Shown here in pieces: positions 13,036-25,180 of a stretch of 64,000 nucleotides of DNA. The stretch lies in NCBI RefSeq assembly GCF_047495875.1, contig NC_092460.1:39970073-40034072 (forward strand), written 5' to 3'. Both the position numbers and the translations under genes were made by a program. The DNA comes from Pithys albifrons albifrons. Taxonomy: Eukaryota > Chordata > Aves > Passeriformes > Thamnophilidae. Numbering within the stretch: the first letter of the stretch is position 1; the number at the start of each line of letters is the position of its first letter. Under the pieces are notes generated by a model. It did not search any database. It worked only from the letters and a program-made list of their open reading frames with translations, and was not told the origin of the DNA.

Positions 13036-13312
13036 CATCACTGTCTATAACTACCCTTCAGGTAGTTGGAGACTACCTGGACTCTTCTCCCAGGCAGTCA
13101 GCAGTACGACAAGGGGGCACGGGCTCAAACTCTGCCAGGGGAAATTGAAGTTAGAGATCAGAAAAAAATTCTTTCCAGGGAGAGTAATCAGGCATTGGAA
13201 TGGGCTGCCCAGAGAGGTGGTGGATTCACCATCCCTGAGATTGGCCGTGGCACTGAGTGCCATGATCTGGTAAATGGACTGGAGTTGGACCAAGGGTTGG
13301 ACTATGATTCTA
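13036..13312 (+). mobile_element. CR1 LINE fragment with inverted 5' end
   Basis: This is a plus-strand CR1 3' end, including the block encoding the C-terminus of ORF2 (GGGCTGCCCAGAGAGGTGG) and the tail GACTATGATTCTAAGC. At its 5' edge (13046-13072) the sequence switches to reverse orientation and back, leaving a 7-bp stem hairpin (AACTACC, loop CTTCA, GGTAGTT). It begins about 265 bp upstream of the CD9 start codon, at the edge of the CpG island. Confidence 0.9.
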
Positions 13313-13389
13313 AGCATCATCCAAGTGCAACTCTTGTGTCCCTGCACAGCACCAGCAATGTGCCTTGTCTGAGCACTCCGTGAGCTCTG

Positions 13390-13480
13390 GCAGCCTTTGG
13401 AGCAGTGAGCAGTGCCCTCTGAGGAGCCTGTTCAGTGCCCGACCACCTTCTGGGGGAAGAACTTTGTCAACCAAACACCC
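13390..13480 (-). mobile_element. CR1 LINE fragment (short)
   Basis: The block GAGGAGCCTGTTCAGTGCCC followed by GACCACC and CTGGGGGAAGAAC matches the CR1 3' region seen again at 49258-49475 and 54202-54495. It is a degraded minus-strand piece next to a second CR1 of the same orientation. Confidence 0.75.
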
Positions 13481-13507
13481 CCCATACCCCCAGCCTGCTC
13501 TTGCATA

Positions 13508-13943
13508 GATCACAGAATAATTAGAGTTGGAAGGGACTTCTGGAGTACATCCAGTCCAACCCCTTGCCAAGGCAGGGTCACCTGGAGCAGGTGACACAGG
13601 AATGTGTCCTGGTGGGTTTGAATGTCTCCAGAGATGGAGACTCCACACCCTCCCTGGGCAGCTGTTCCAGTGCTCTGCCACATTCAGTGTGAAGAAGTTC
13701 TTCCTCATGTTGAGGTGAAACTTCCTGTGTTTTAGTTTACAGCCATTGCTCCCCATCCTGTTGCTGGGCATGGCTGGAAAGAGCCTGGCACCATCCTCCT
13801 GGCACCCACCTTTGAGATACTTATATGCATTGTTGAGATCCCCTCTCACTCTTCTCAGGCCCAGCTCCCACAGCCTCTCCTCATTGCAGTGATGCTCCAG
13901 ACCCCCTCATCTTTGTGCCATCTTTGTGGCTCTCCTCCAGCTG
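13508..13943 (-). mobile_element. CR1 LINE fragment
   Basis: A minus-strand CR1 of about 435 bp. It opens with ATCACAGAATAATTAGAG and TTGGAAGGGACTTCTGGAG and continues through GGAGACTCCACACCCTCCCT and AAGAAGTTCTTCCTCATGTT. It is close kin to the copy at 30650-30888. Confidence 0.9.
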
Positions 13944-16900
13944 TTTAGTTTATCTTAAATGCATCAGTCTAGCTTAAATAAGTATTTCCCCATATGAGAT
14001 AAATGTACAGCGTAGTTTAACTCCTTTAATCTTTCAAATATGCCTGTACAGAGTTATAAACATGTGCTTTAGGAGAATAAGGTGGGATAAGTTTCAGCCT
14101 GCCAAGTGATCCATGCTAACTGGTTGTGCACGTGCCCTTAGGTCACCCCAGTTGTGAGGAAAAATATGTCAAATTTCAGCCAAGAATTTCCCTTTCGTTT
14201 GAACAGAGAGTTCAGCACTCAACTTCTGAGCCTGTTAGCTCAGGAAGGAAGGCTGATGGCTTGTACCTTAATTTATCTTTAATATGTGGGAATAGAAATT
14301 CAGCAGGTAAAGACAGTCAAAAAAAAAAACCAAACAAACCTGAGCAGAGCAGTAAGAACAGAGGAACCTTACTGAAATGCAAATAAAGACATGTTGGAGT
14401 TATTGTTGCCAAAATAAACATAAGATGGAGCACATTCCAGAGGTAATACGGTGGGGGAGATGTTGACTTGAGCAGCTGTTTCCCAGAGCAGGTTACAAAA
14501 CATTAGTACATTTCCACCAGAAATCAAGGCAGAAAAATAAAGAGCTTGGGAAAATGCAAAGGTGATTGTGAGCAGCCAGACTGAGGGGCCTCTGTTGCTG
14601 CTGCACTACAGGTAGACATGGAAGAGGAGAATTTGGGAAGGGGATTTGGTTGCCATGTTGCTGTTTGTGAGTGATGCCAGGCTCAGCCAAGCATCCAAGT
14701 GGCCTGACCGGCTGAGTGTCCCAAAGCAGTAGAATGAGGAATAGTGGCATGTTAAAGGATGCTATCAGAGGTTTGCTGCTGCTTTGGGTTTGGGATCTCT
14801 ACACAGTCTGGTAGTAGAGGAGCTTGACAGTGTTCAACTCAAAACCAACTCTACCTCAAGCATTTTGGTTTGTTCTATAAAATAAAGGGAAGCAGAGGCA
14901 TAGAGGCTGACCACAAAATAGATCCAGCAAGGCTGGAATTAGTAGGGGCCAGTGACTAAACCCTTGTGTAAATTGAGCAAGGGCAAGTCTTGTGTCTCAT
15001 TCTTGAGCTCAGACTGATTTTCTCTATGGCTTTTGGGTTGGTTTTCTTTTGTCACTTTGCCATTAAGAATTTATGCTCTTAGTTAATATCAGTAATATGC
15101 CTTCCTTTAACTTTCTAAAATTAAGGAACAAACAAAAACTTTGTATACTTCCCCTCCTGCCCTTGCATTATTCAGCTTTTCATGCTTTTGCTGTGTTAAA
15201 GCAACTCCCACTAAAATTCATGGGCAGTAGCCTTTTGATCAGAGGCAAGAAATAGACCTGTTGGATCAAAACCTCCTGTGAGTTTGTAAAAAGTTAAACT
15301 CTCCCCATTCATCTAGTAAATTAATTTAAAAGGGAGTGAAATACATTTGAGCATCTTTAGTACTCTCAAGAATAGGGAATGAAAATCATTAGAATCTATG
15401 CACATGGCTTTTTTTTTTCTGTCATTCCGTATGAAGGATCTGGAAAGAACATTTGTCTTTCACTCTTCGAGGATCTGATCATTTGGTAGATGCATCTATC
15501 TATGAGACAGTAACCAACTGAATTTCTACATAGTAGAAATCACTAATGGAAAATGCAAGACCCTTGCAGAAGTACTTCAAAGTTATTTATTATTTTAAAA
15601 CTTTGTATTTACGTGGAATAACAGGCATTTTGCATGAAACATTTATTATCTGCACTTAAAATTGTACTAGATGGTTAAAGTGGTATTTTGTTCTACTGCA
15701 ACAGAGAAAGCAAATTCAGGATATTGCTGATAAGAAGCAACCTGAGTTTACCAGAAACCTTATATAATTATGCTTCTAATAACCTAGATACAATACTGAC
15801 TTAGTTTTCATATGCAGATAAGCTGAATTATTTTATTCTGCTTTAATGTAAAACTGACTGTCTTGTTTGGGCCAATAGTGAAGAGGAGAAGCCTTTGCTT
15901 CTCACCAGGAAGGTTTTTTCCCTCTGACTGCATGATCCAAAGGACCCTGATCCTTTGATTCATACAGCAAGGCTTTCTCTCCTGACTGTATTAAAGGATA
16001 GTGGGATCCACTGGTAAGAACAGCAGAATTCCTGTGGATCACAGCCTCCATGACCTGTTTTCCCCTTATCTCTACCTTAGGAATATGTGGAAGGACTAGT
16101 GTGAACTAGCTTGAGGCCTTTAGCCTTCTTTGCATAAGCAATTTCAGGTCTTTTAAAATCTTTCTTTCAGTGTCCTTAAACAACCAGGCATAAATGATTG
16201 GAACTGCAGAGAGATAAAGTACAAAGAGTTTCTCAAGAAGCATGACTTAAAGGAGAAAAATAATAACAATTTTGTTCTTTGTAGAGAAATAACATCTCTG
16301 TATGTATCTCTGTCTGTACCAGCCAGCTACACACACACAAAAAAAACCAACTAAAAAACCCCAAAACCAAACCAACCCCTCCCCTCCAAAAAAAAAGAAA
16401 AAAGAAAAAAAAACCCTCAAAAGGTTGTTTTGCATGCTTTTTAGCTTCAGTGATAATTTTTTTGCTGTGTAAGGGGTGATTGTGGTTCACTGTGGACTGG
16501 GCTGGATCCATCCATCCGTTGAGGGATGGGGCTGGACAAACACATCACTTCTCTATTGCCAGGGAGGATGACCCAAATGACAGTGACATAGGGTCTGTGG
16601 CTTCCTATTTCCTTTTTCTTCTCAAAATCCATCCCTGAGTTCATCTGTGACTCTTCAGGTTAAGTCCCTTACTTCTTCTGGTCTCACCTTATCAAGCAAA
16701 ACTTTACAGGCACTTTGTTCCTTTCAAAAAAGCAATAATTTGGAATGGCAATGTATGGGACAGAGCCATGATGGGTGAGTGGTTCCTTCTGGCTTCCACA
16801 TCTGGGACTGCGAGGGAGAGGCTGGTCTTGGAGCAGGAGAGTCAGGACTATAATTCCATTGCAAAATGGAATGAGTCATTATGAAAATGCCTCATAGCTT

Positions 16901-17599
16901 CAGTCATGCTGATAACTCTATGTCAAAGGCCTTTTTCCACTGCTGGTAGAAAAGTGTTTGGTGTTTGGTATCCATAACAAATAAGTTCTGAAAGAACTCA
17001 TGCTGTGACTAAATCTATGCATCCTGGAAGTGTGTCTGCCTCATGACACCAAAAAAAGGCTTTGAAGAAACCACAAAGCCCTGTGAGATCTCGCCAGAAA
17101 TCAGGCATTCCTCTATAACTGTAGGTGCAGCTGGAAGTGAAAACCTGAAGCCAGACTTCCATATTTTCTAAGTTTTTAATTTTGGGGTTTTTTTAAACTG
17201 ACATTTGAGGATGTTTAGAAGAGATTTAGGCACATCCTTGCAAATATTTGTCATAAGACTTTTGTGTATGATATGTAAGTAGTGATAATATCAGGAGAGA
17301 ACTGCAAAATCTCAGTATGAACTTAGCAACCTGTATAAAATTGTTTCATCATCTGTTATCATTTTACTGGTAAACCTCAACAGGAACTTAGGAATCCTTA
17401 TTTCATAATGGTTTCAAATTGTTTCATAATCAGTCATAATTTTCAACCTCTGAGATAAAATGCATGGGATAAAAGGGAAAAATATTTTATTCTTATTTGT
17501 TCAAACTTAAACTTTTAGTCAAAGTATAAGCATCCGTTCCAAATATTTCAGACTCTTTCTTACTCTTACCAGTGATGAAAGTAGTTCATTTGAGGAAGG
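13944..17599. other. Intergenic spacer between CD9 and VWF, first part
   Basis: Unique AT-rich sequence with no exon, RNA gene or clear transposon that I can recognise. The only notable feature is an A/C-rich low-complexity tract at 16328-16418. Short open frames are of chance length. Confidence 0.7.
16328..16418 (+). repeat. A/C-rich low-complexity tract
   Basis: A strand-asymmetric run of A and C, with (CA)n, blocks of AAAACC and two A-runs, nearly free of G and T. Confidence 0.85.
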
Positions 17600-17895
17600 G
17601 TGGGTGTCAGAGCATGGACCAGGCTCTGCTCAGGGTTTCCAGCAATGGGACGAGAGGAATGGGCAGGAACCAACACAGGAAATCCCCCTGAACTTGAGGA
17701 AGAATTTCTTTCCTGTACAGTGACTGGAAGAGATGTGGCCAGAGAGGGTGTGGAGTCTCCCTCACTGGAGATATTCTAGACCCATCTGGACACAATCCTG
17801 TGCCATGTGCTCTGGGATGGCCCTGTTGGACCAGGGAGGTTGGACCAGATGACCCACTGTGGTGCCTTCCAACCTGACCCAGTCTGGGATTCCAG
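17600..17895 (+). mobile_element. CR1 LINE fragment, diverged
   Basis: Plus-strand CR1 3' region recognised from GAGGAAGAATTTCTTTCCTG, GAGTCTCCCTCACTGGAGAT and the near-tail GGTTGGACCAGATGACCCAC followed by a CCTTCCAACCTGACC block. The terminal ATTCTATG tail is lost, so this is an older copy. Confidence 0.82.
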
Positions 17896-19195
17896 AATGT
17901 GGAAAATGTTAAAGTTTGACTTAGGGGAAAAACTCCACAACTGCATTTTTAATTGTCACAGAATACAAAAAATAGTCTGCATACCCCTTAACTTTTCACA
18001 GCAGCAGTTTGACACCCCTGAATGTGTAGGATTGGTTTAACTCCTTTTCTAGATAAGCTACCATTTAAGACTCTCCTGGTCCAGGTAGCAGTACCTGTAC
18101 CTGGTTTCAGCATGTGAACAATCTTGTGTCTGTAGAACAGGAGCCCAAAGCTTTAATAAACAATAGGCTGTTGGTAGTGACAAATGCTGTTCCTCTGAAA
18201 GGTTGCAAAATGCCTGTTTGGAAATTGGGGCTGTAAGATGGATGCAGCTCCAAGTGTGAGTCATCTAACTATCTTGCTCTCTCCATGTGTCAGAACTCTT
18301 GGTACAGGTGGGGTTATTTTAGGGGCAGGGGACAGAAGCAGGGCCACAGGCTGTGGCTGCTGTTGAGATTCATGAAGGTAGGCAGGTTTTTGAGCACAGG
18401 CATCCATGATGTGCCTTATCTCCTGTGCTGTAATTTAGCACTGTAGCATGGATGGTGACTTGAGGCAGACCTTTCTAGATGTCAGATTAAAAATCAGGCC
18501 ACTGAGGCTCAGGTAGGAGTTTTGTGGAATGCTTTGGAGAAATAATCTTGGTTTTCCTAGTACAGGCAGCATCACAAAAGAGTGAAATGGCTCGAGGTCT
18601 GTCTGATAGCTGAGAAAACACAGGCCACAATGTGTTCTCTCATTATTGTGAAGGGCAGGTGCCAGTGCCTTCCAAAGGTGACTGATTCTAACTTGTACCC
18701 CTTGACTGGGCATCTGACACAGTGCTATTTAGAATAAATCGAATTGTTGGTCTAAACAGAAACACTTCTCCTGGTGTGAATGGCCAAGATAAACTGGTGA
18801 CACCCATTCTCTTGCATTTTCATTCTGTACTTCACTCTAAGATGTCCCTGTGTGTCCAGTGGGAGGAATAATTCATACACATTCAGGTTGGAAAACATCC
18901 ATGATCCCTCCCAAGTGCTGCTGCCTCAAGGCTACTCTACACTGCTGGGGGATGAGGAACTACCTGCACAGGTTAAATAGTATTTCAGTTAAAATGTAAA
19001 CACGTCCCTGTGTATCAGGCTCTAGTGTGTAACTCAACCAGCCCATTAGCAGAAGTCATCAGGAAGTTGGTTTACTCAGCACTGTGCAGTGGCTTCAATG
19101 TCATAGCCACTCAAATTAGGGCTTTACCAAAAACTAGCAGTTGCCTGTATTTAACAGTCTTTCTGGAAGCTTTTTGTCCCTCCCTTGGAAGTAAC

Positions 19196-19335
19196 AGACC
19201 AGACCAGACCAGAATAGAATATTTCACTTGGAAGGGACCTACAATGATCACTCAGCCTGAGCACTTCACCAAAAATTAAAGTGTGGTGTTAAGAACATTG
19301 TCCAAATGCCCCTTAAAGGTGATTAGTAGCAATTG
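19196..19335 (-). mobile_element. CR1 LINE remnant with adjoining (AGACC)3
   Basis: After three AGACC units (19196-19210) comes AGAATAGAATATTTCACTTG followed by GAAGGGACCTACAATGATCA, the reverse complement of a CR1 tail. The homology fades after ACATTGTCCAAATGCCCCTT. Orientation is minus. Confidence 0.75.
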
Positions 19336-20717
19336 TCCCAGTTCTGAAAATATTTCTAATCTTTATTCTGTTCCAGCCAGAAGTGGATTACTGGGTGTTT
19401 TCCTCGAATTGCCCTGGCAGTCCATGTAATGGATCTACAAGGCATGAGTTAGGGAGATTCTCAGGCCGTTCTTCCCAGTGCTACCAGGTGGATGACTGGG
19501 AAATTATCAAGGTATTATTTTTAATTCGAGATTCATGGTTCCATTAAGAATTTTACAATTTAAATTTATTATGAAAAGCAGTCTGAACCCTCTGGCAGAA
19601 CCTCAATTCTGTAAATTCTTTTGAATGTGTAAGTATAGATATTTTGCACAGCTAACTAGGAATATTAGTTATGCAACTGAGCTTTAGAATGCTGGAGTTT
19701 TAACTTCCATTCAGTGTAAGAAAGCAGGAAAAGTAATGTTTAAAAATGAAGAAAGTGGGGATATTTTCATCCAATTTTTCAGTTATGCAGAAGTGTTCCA
19801 GGAGATTTTTCCCACTGTCCTCACATAAAGAAACTACCTTTCTTTATGCAAAGGCCAAGAACAAAAAAAAGAATTATCCAAACCAACAACAATAAACAAA
19901 AAATCATACATGAAAATAAAAACAATAATCAGAACATGCCTTTTGTTTTTAGCAGTATTGGTTTATTAGGATGTATTATAGTACACAAAAAGGCTCCATA
20001 AGCTCTATGCTCACTGAAAATGAGCATTACTTTATTATTTAGGAGGTATTCTAAATAAGCTGTAGCAAAGTAACCTCCTCCCTGTGTGAAATGGACAGGG
20101 GTTTATTTCTGGGTAACCACATAGCACTTGAAGTTAAATAACTTTTAATTCTGAAATATCACTCACCTGAGGAAGTTGACCTGGACAGATATTCCAGCAC
20201 AGGTTTAATTCATGATGGGCTAGATAAGGCTGACTTTGCCTTCCAGTTTGTTTTACAAACACATGAATTATAAATTTTAAATTACTCTTTTGTGATTAAA
20301 GCAGCTTTGAGTGTGTGGATCAAAATATAGCTGTTTGTAGAGTTGAGCTTTATGTTTTATTCTATTGACTTCTCTTTCTTACTCCTTAGCCTCCTACCCC
20401 CACTCCAGTTCTTGAATTCTTTTTGCACTTTCTTGGTTATTTTCCTTTTCTCTCTTCATTTTATTCTCACTGTCTTGAGAACTGAGGAGGAAATATTGCT
20501 AAATAGGAGAAGTTGCAGTATTGAATGTTGCTCCTAATGAATTGTTTATTTTTGTCATTCTAGTGAAGTCATTGACTTTAATATCTTCTGTGGAATGACC
20601 AAGTGAGCAAGAATAGGGTTTTTCAACTATTTCTGTTTATAGACTCTCAATGTCGTCATGAGGTTTCTGGTCATTTCCTACTGATCACACCACAGATTGC
20701 TTCATAGTTTGAGGAGC

Positions 20718-20763
20718 CTGTGAAAAAATTACTTCCCTTTCTGTGAAAAAATTACTTCCCTTT
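20718..20763. repeat. Perfect 23-bp tandem duplication
   Basis: Two identical head-to-tail copies (20718-20740 and 20741-20763) of a unit starting CTGTGAAAAAATTACTTCCC. No third copy is present. It is probably a recent replication-slippage event. Confidence 0.95.
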
Positions 20764-23700
20764 TTCTTCAGCATCTCAATTTTTACTTCACAAAATCTTT
20801 CCTGCAGACCTGGAACAACGTTCAACATCCACAGGTGGGAACTGCTGCTTTTAGCCACACCATGTGGGTCATCCCAGGTTTTTTATTCATAGGAGAACTA
20901 ACAGGGCTTTAATTGCCAGTGGTGTTGGGCTGCAGCTTATCTTTGTACTTAAAGAGGGCATCTAACCCTGTCACCTACTTCACATAATGAAAATCAGATT
21001 ACAAGGACCCAAAATATGATTCTTGTGGACCCTTCTTTTAAAGTGCAGGTGAACATTTGACTCTGAAGTTATCAGGAAGTACCTGAGTATCTTCTCAGGC
21101 TTTGTAAAATAATGCCAGTGTCACACATTGTTGACACTTTAATTTTATTTGTTTTAATGTTCTAAAAATGGAGGGCAAATTGTTGTGGGCAGGCCTCCAG
21201 CTAGTCTATGCAACACATCATGTAATTCACTTTGCTACAGCTGCTGCTGCAAAACAGGATAGGGTGGGTACCCTCCAGATTCTCAGCACTTCAGAGCATT
21301 TGACCAATCATGTTTGCTGTTGTCAAATGTAAATCAGCTGGGAGGGTAGTGCAGGAGACTTTGGAGAGGTGATGGATGTGCTCTGGGGAGTTGAATTCGA
21401 TCTGCTTCAATCCTTTTGCTGCCTGTGCTTACCTTGACATTTATTTCTTTATTGCCGTGTTATAAATGGAGAAGTATAGATCACCCAGACCTGCTTGAGG
21501 TAAACCAATCTGTATCTTCAAGAGCAAGAAAATAGGGTGCTACAAACAATCTGTGACTTTCAGGCATTGTAAAATGGAAACAACTCCCTTCTTTCTTGGA
21601 AAAAATATTAGAGTTTAGGAAATAGCACAGGAAAGAAATACATCATATATAGGGCTGCTCTTTAGAATAGGTACAAGAGATTTAGGTAAGGTGAGGAAAC
21701 TCTGGATGTTGTGGTTCAATTAAGGAGAGGGAGGTCAAACCAAATTTGAGCAGATTGCCAAGTTTTCTTTAGTGAGTGCGCAAACAGGGCTGTATTTGCA
21801 TTAAATACAGAAAAAAAGCAAGGTTTTCAGCTGAAGGTGCTTTGCCTTTTCCATCTGATACCATTAGGGGCAAGGTAACATCCTTCCATCACAAAGACAA
21901 GATGCAGTGAATAAAATAAAGGAGCACTATTTTTTTATACCTTACAACTATTCTTATGTGTTTCTTCTATGACTCACAGTGCCTTGGAATGATGGGGACA
22001 CAGTTCTCCAACGGTATCTAAAATCATCATTAATTAAATGATTAATTGAACCCTCCTGAAGAAATGTGTGCCAGTACATGCCTTGTGATATCACTCAGGA
22101 GCCTTGTTTCCAGAGGAGGGTCTCAGAGGGAAAGGTGTGTTTTTAAAGCCATGGTGTTGTATTTTTTCCCATATCAACTTCTCTTTCTGTTATGTCAAAC
22201 TTAAAAAGCTTTCTTTAAAGGCACAGCCATGATTCTATTTATGTCGACTTCACTTGTGAAACTTTCTTGTTGTGGAGCAAAACCACAGGTTTTCTACTTG
22301 CTTGGTGAGCCCCCTGGTATGCTTCAATTTGCTGCCCACTAACAACTGTAACTTCTCTTGCCACAACCTCCTTTGGTGGAACCTCAGATGAAACTGGTGG
22401 GTGAAAACAAGGATTAAGACAGGGCATAATTGAAAATCATCTCTTCCATACCTATCAAGTAGTGAAATAAGGGTTGAAAGCCTCCTTACAAATGGTCATG
22501 GTTATGTACATTTCTGAGTATTCTTCATATTTGCGAAGAGGCAGAGTTAAAAATCTCTAAATTGTAAGTCTTGTTTATGCAATGTTTTCTGAAATAAGTC
22601 TCCACCTGAGAAGCTAGAGCGGTTGTAAATAAGTATCATAATTTTTTTTTTGCACTGACATAATTAAAATCCATTGGGTTTCCTTTAAGATGTAATCTTA
22701 TTCACCTCACTATTGAATTTGGAATTGTAGTTGTACTGTACATAGACATAATTTCAGATTTTACTGTTCTAAAGTAGCAAGCAGTGAGTCTTTTCTAAAA
22801 AGCTATAATCTCTTTTAGGACTTTGAAGTTGAGCACTTTAAAGCCAAAGTGTATAAGACTCTGGAGAAGCCTCTTTCAAAGGCAATTGATTCTAACCCCA
22901 AACTGAAGGGAAAAGATAACCATAATTAATAATCAGAATAACTGAAGCAAGGGTGAATTATGTCCTCTTCAAAAATCTTTTAAGATACCTGAAGGCATGT
23001 TTCCTCAGGGCTAGACTAAGTATTGTTTTCTCAAAGCATTATAGCTGCTTAAAAAGCCTGTGAAGACTCTTCCTGGAGGAAGGAAGGGCAGTCCCTCCAG
23101 GGAACGTGGAGGATAAGGGACTGAAGTAAAGGAGACTCAAACCTGGATAATACAGACCTAGTAAAAAATAAATAATAGAAGCAGTAGACTTTTTGGAGTG
23201 TCTTGGGGAAAAGAGGAATAAAGTTTTTGGCAGAGGCAGACTCAGAAGTGCATGTCAAATCTGGCATGTGATTCTAGTCCACTAATGGTTCTACAACTTT
23301 AAGAAATGCCAAGTAATAAATAAGAGAATTGTAGTAGAATAATCCTAATAGAATACAGTGATCTTGCTTGTCTGTAGGCATTGTGTGGTTCCTTGTTAGC
23401 TGCAATGGCGTTGAGTTTGATTTATAGCATACCAACTTGTTGCTAAAAGCTTCAAATAGGCTATCATATATCTGGACCTGAACACAGCTGTACACAAAAT
23501 GAGCCTCAGTTCTGCCTGTCTAGGTATGGTCTCTGATGTGCTGTAAAATCTGACATGTCTAGTTATTATTAAGTGTGGATACAGATCTTGTAGATTGGCA
23601 GTTTTTGAATTATTCCACTTTTACCTTCCATCTCTTGCATACCAACTTGCTGCCATGAAGGTAACCAGTGTTTGGTATGGCTCATCATGGAAACTTGAGG

Positions 23701-25130
23701 AAATGCTTGGCTGGAACTGCTAACCTATCAGTTGTATATAAAGCAAGGAAAGGGTTTATTTTGTTCAGTCTCAGAGTTTGGTATTGACTTAAACTGTAGT
23801 TCTCAGATGTCCTCATTATCTTCCACTCAGAGGGCATTGTTTTCACTAAAAACAAGGGTCTTTTAAAAATACTCAGTGGTCAGTCAGGTGTGTGGATATC
23901 TCTATTTGTAAGTCTTTATACTAAGTCCCTACCTTGAATTGCTAACCTTGAAGATTTTGACAAGTATCTTTACTATTTCAAAGCCAGTCATGGAAAATAA
24001 TCAGAGAGGGGTGTTTGAAAACTGTCTTTTGAAATTTAAAAAAATACTCCCTGTGGATATGGCTTGAGTTTGCAGTTTAGGATATGACAAGTGTCACTCA
24101 GTCTCTAAGAGGCAGCACTCAGGCAAAGGTCCATCTGATTGTTCATCCATTTGGGGTTTTTTTGTTTGTTTGTTTTTAAATCTATTTTTCTTAAACTTTG
24201 TTCCATACTTGCTTACCTTGAATTCTTTTACTTCCTCGAGACTCATGCTTCTCTTGCTTATCTCTGATCTGAGCACTATCATTTCCTGGACATTTTGCCT
24301 TCGATCCTTTACATGGAAAGGATGAGAGGCATAGATTTTTCTGTGTGGCCTTAGCTCTAACTTCTCACCAGGGCTGCTGTTTTGTCCCTCTTTTCCCTTG
24401 CATATTTCTGTTCTCCCTGCTTTGTCTTCCTCTTAGCAGAAACACAGACTTTGTATTTCCACAGCGGGGCTTGAATTGCTTCTTTAAATTTCTGGGTGGA
24501 GGAGGGAAGTCTTTTGAAAAGAAAACATGGGAACACTCTGTGCAAAGGGCTGGGTTCATAATTCAGCATTATCCTGGAGCACACTAACATAGTCAGCAAG
24601 TATGTGATATTGAAGATTTGCCAGATACCAGAGCTCTGGAGGACTGGAATATATTCTTCAGAAGGCTCTGGAAGCTGAGTACACAGCTATTCTTCTCTGA
24701 CCACAGAACTAACAAACCTGTGAAAGCTGAGTTTTCCACTGCTCAGCTGCTGCTTGGTAGCAAAACTTTCAGGAAAGTCCCACATCCTATTTGAGTAGCT
24801 GGATTAGAAATGCATATTTCAAAAAGTCTCCACTTGTAATTCAAGGCCATTAATTTTGGTGTCCAAATCTGTGTTGTTCAAGTACTTGATCCTACCAAGG
24901 CTTCCTGGAATGTGGGCTCAAGCGTGGGTTTAGATAATATAAAAATAAAGCTAAAAAACCTTACAGCAATGATGTGGTATTTGTGTAGGATATTATTACT
25001 AGGATTTTTAGGATTTTTGCCATTTAATATGTTTTGGTGCTTTTGAAGTCTATGGCCATGCACATGAGAGGGGGAAGCTTGAGATACCTAGACAGGAAAC
25101 TGAGAATACTTCAGTCCTCAGACATTTAGC

Positions 25131-25180
25131 TATCTCTCTCTCTCTCTCTGTATAAATATATATATACATACATACATAAT
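25131..25180. repeat. Compound microsatellite (TC)n, (TA)n, (CATA)n
   Basis: A (TC) run of about 8 units is followed by short TA and CATA runs. It could be polymorphic. Confidence 0.9.

Noticed and set aside
12289..13050. Overlapping open frames of up to 159 codons around CD9 exon 1
   Set aside because: They arise from the CpG island. Only the 22-codon CD9 reading is supported, by family match and splice donor.
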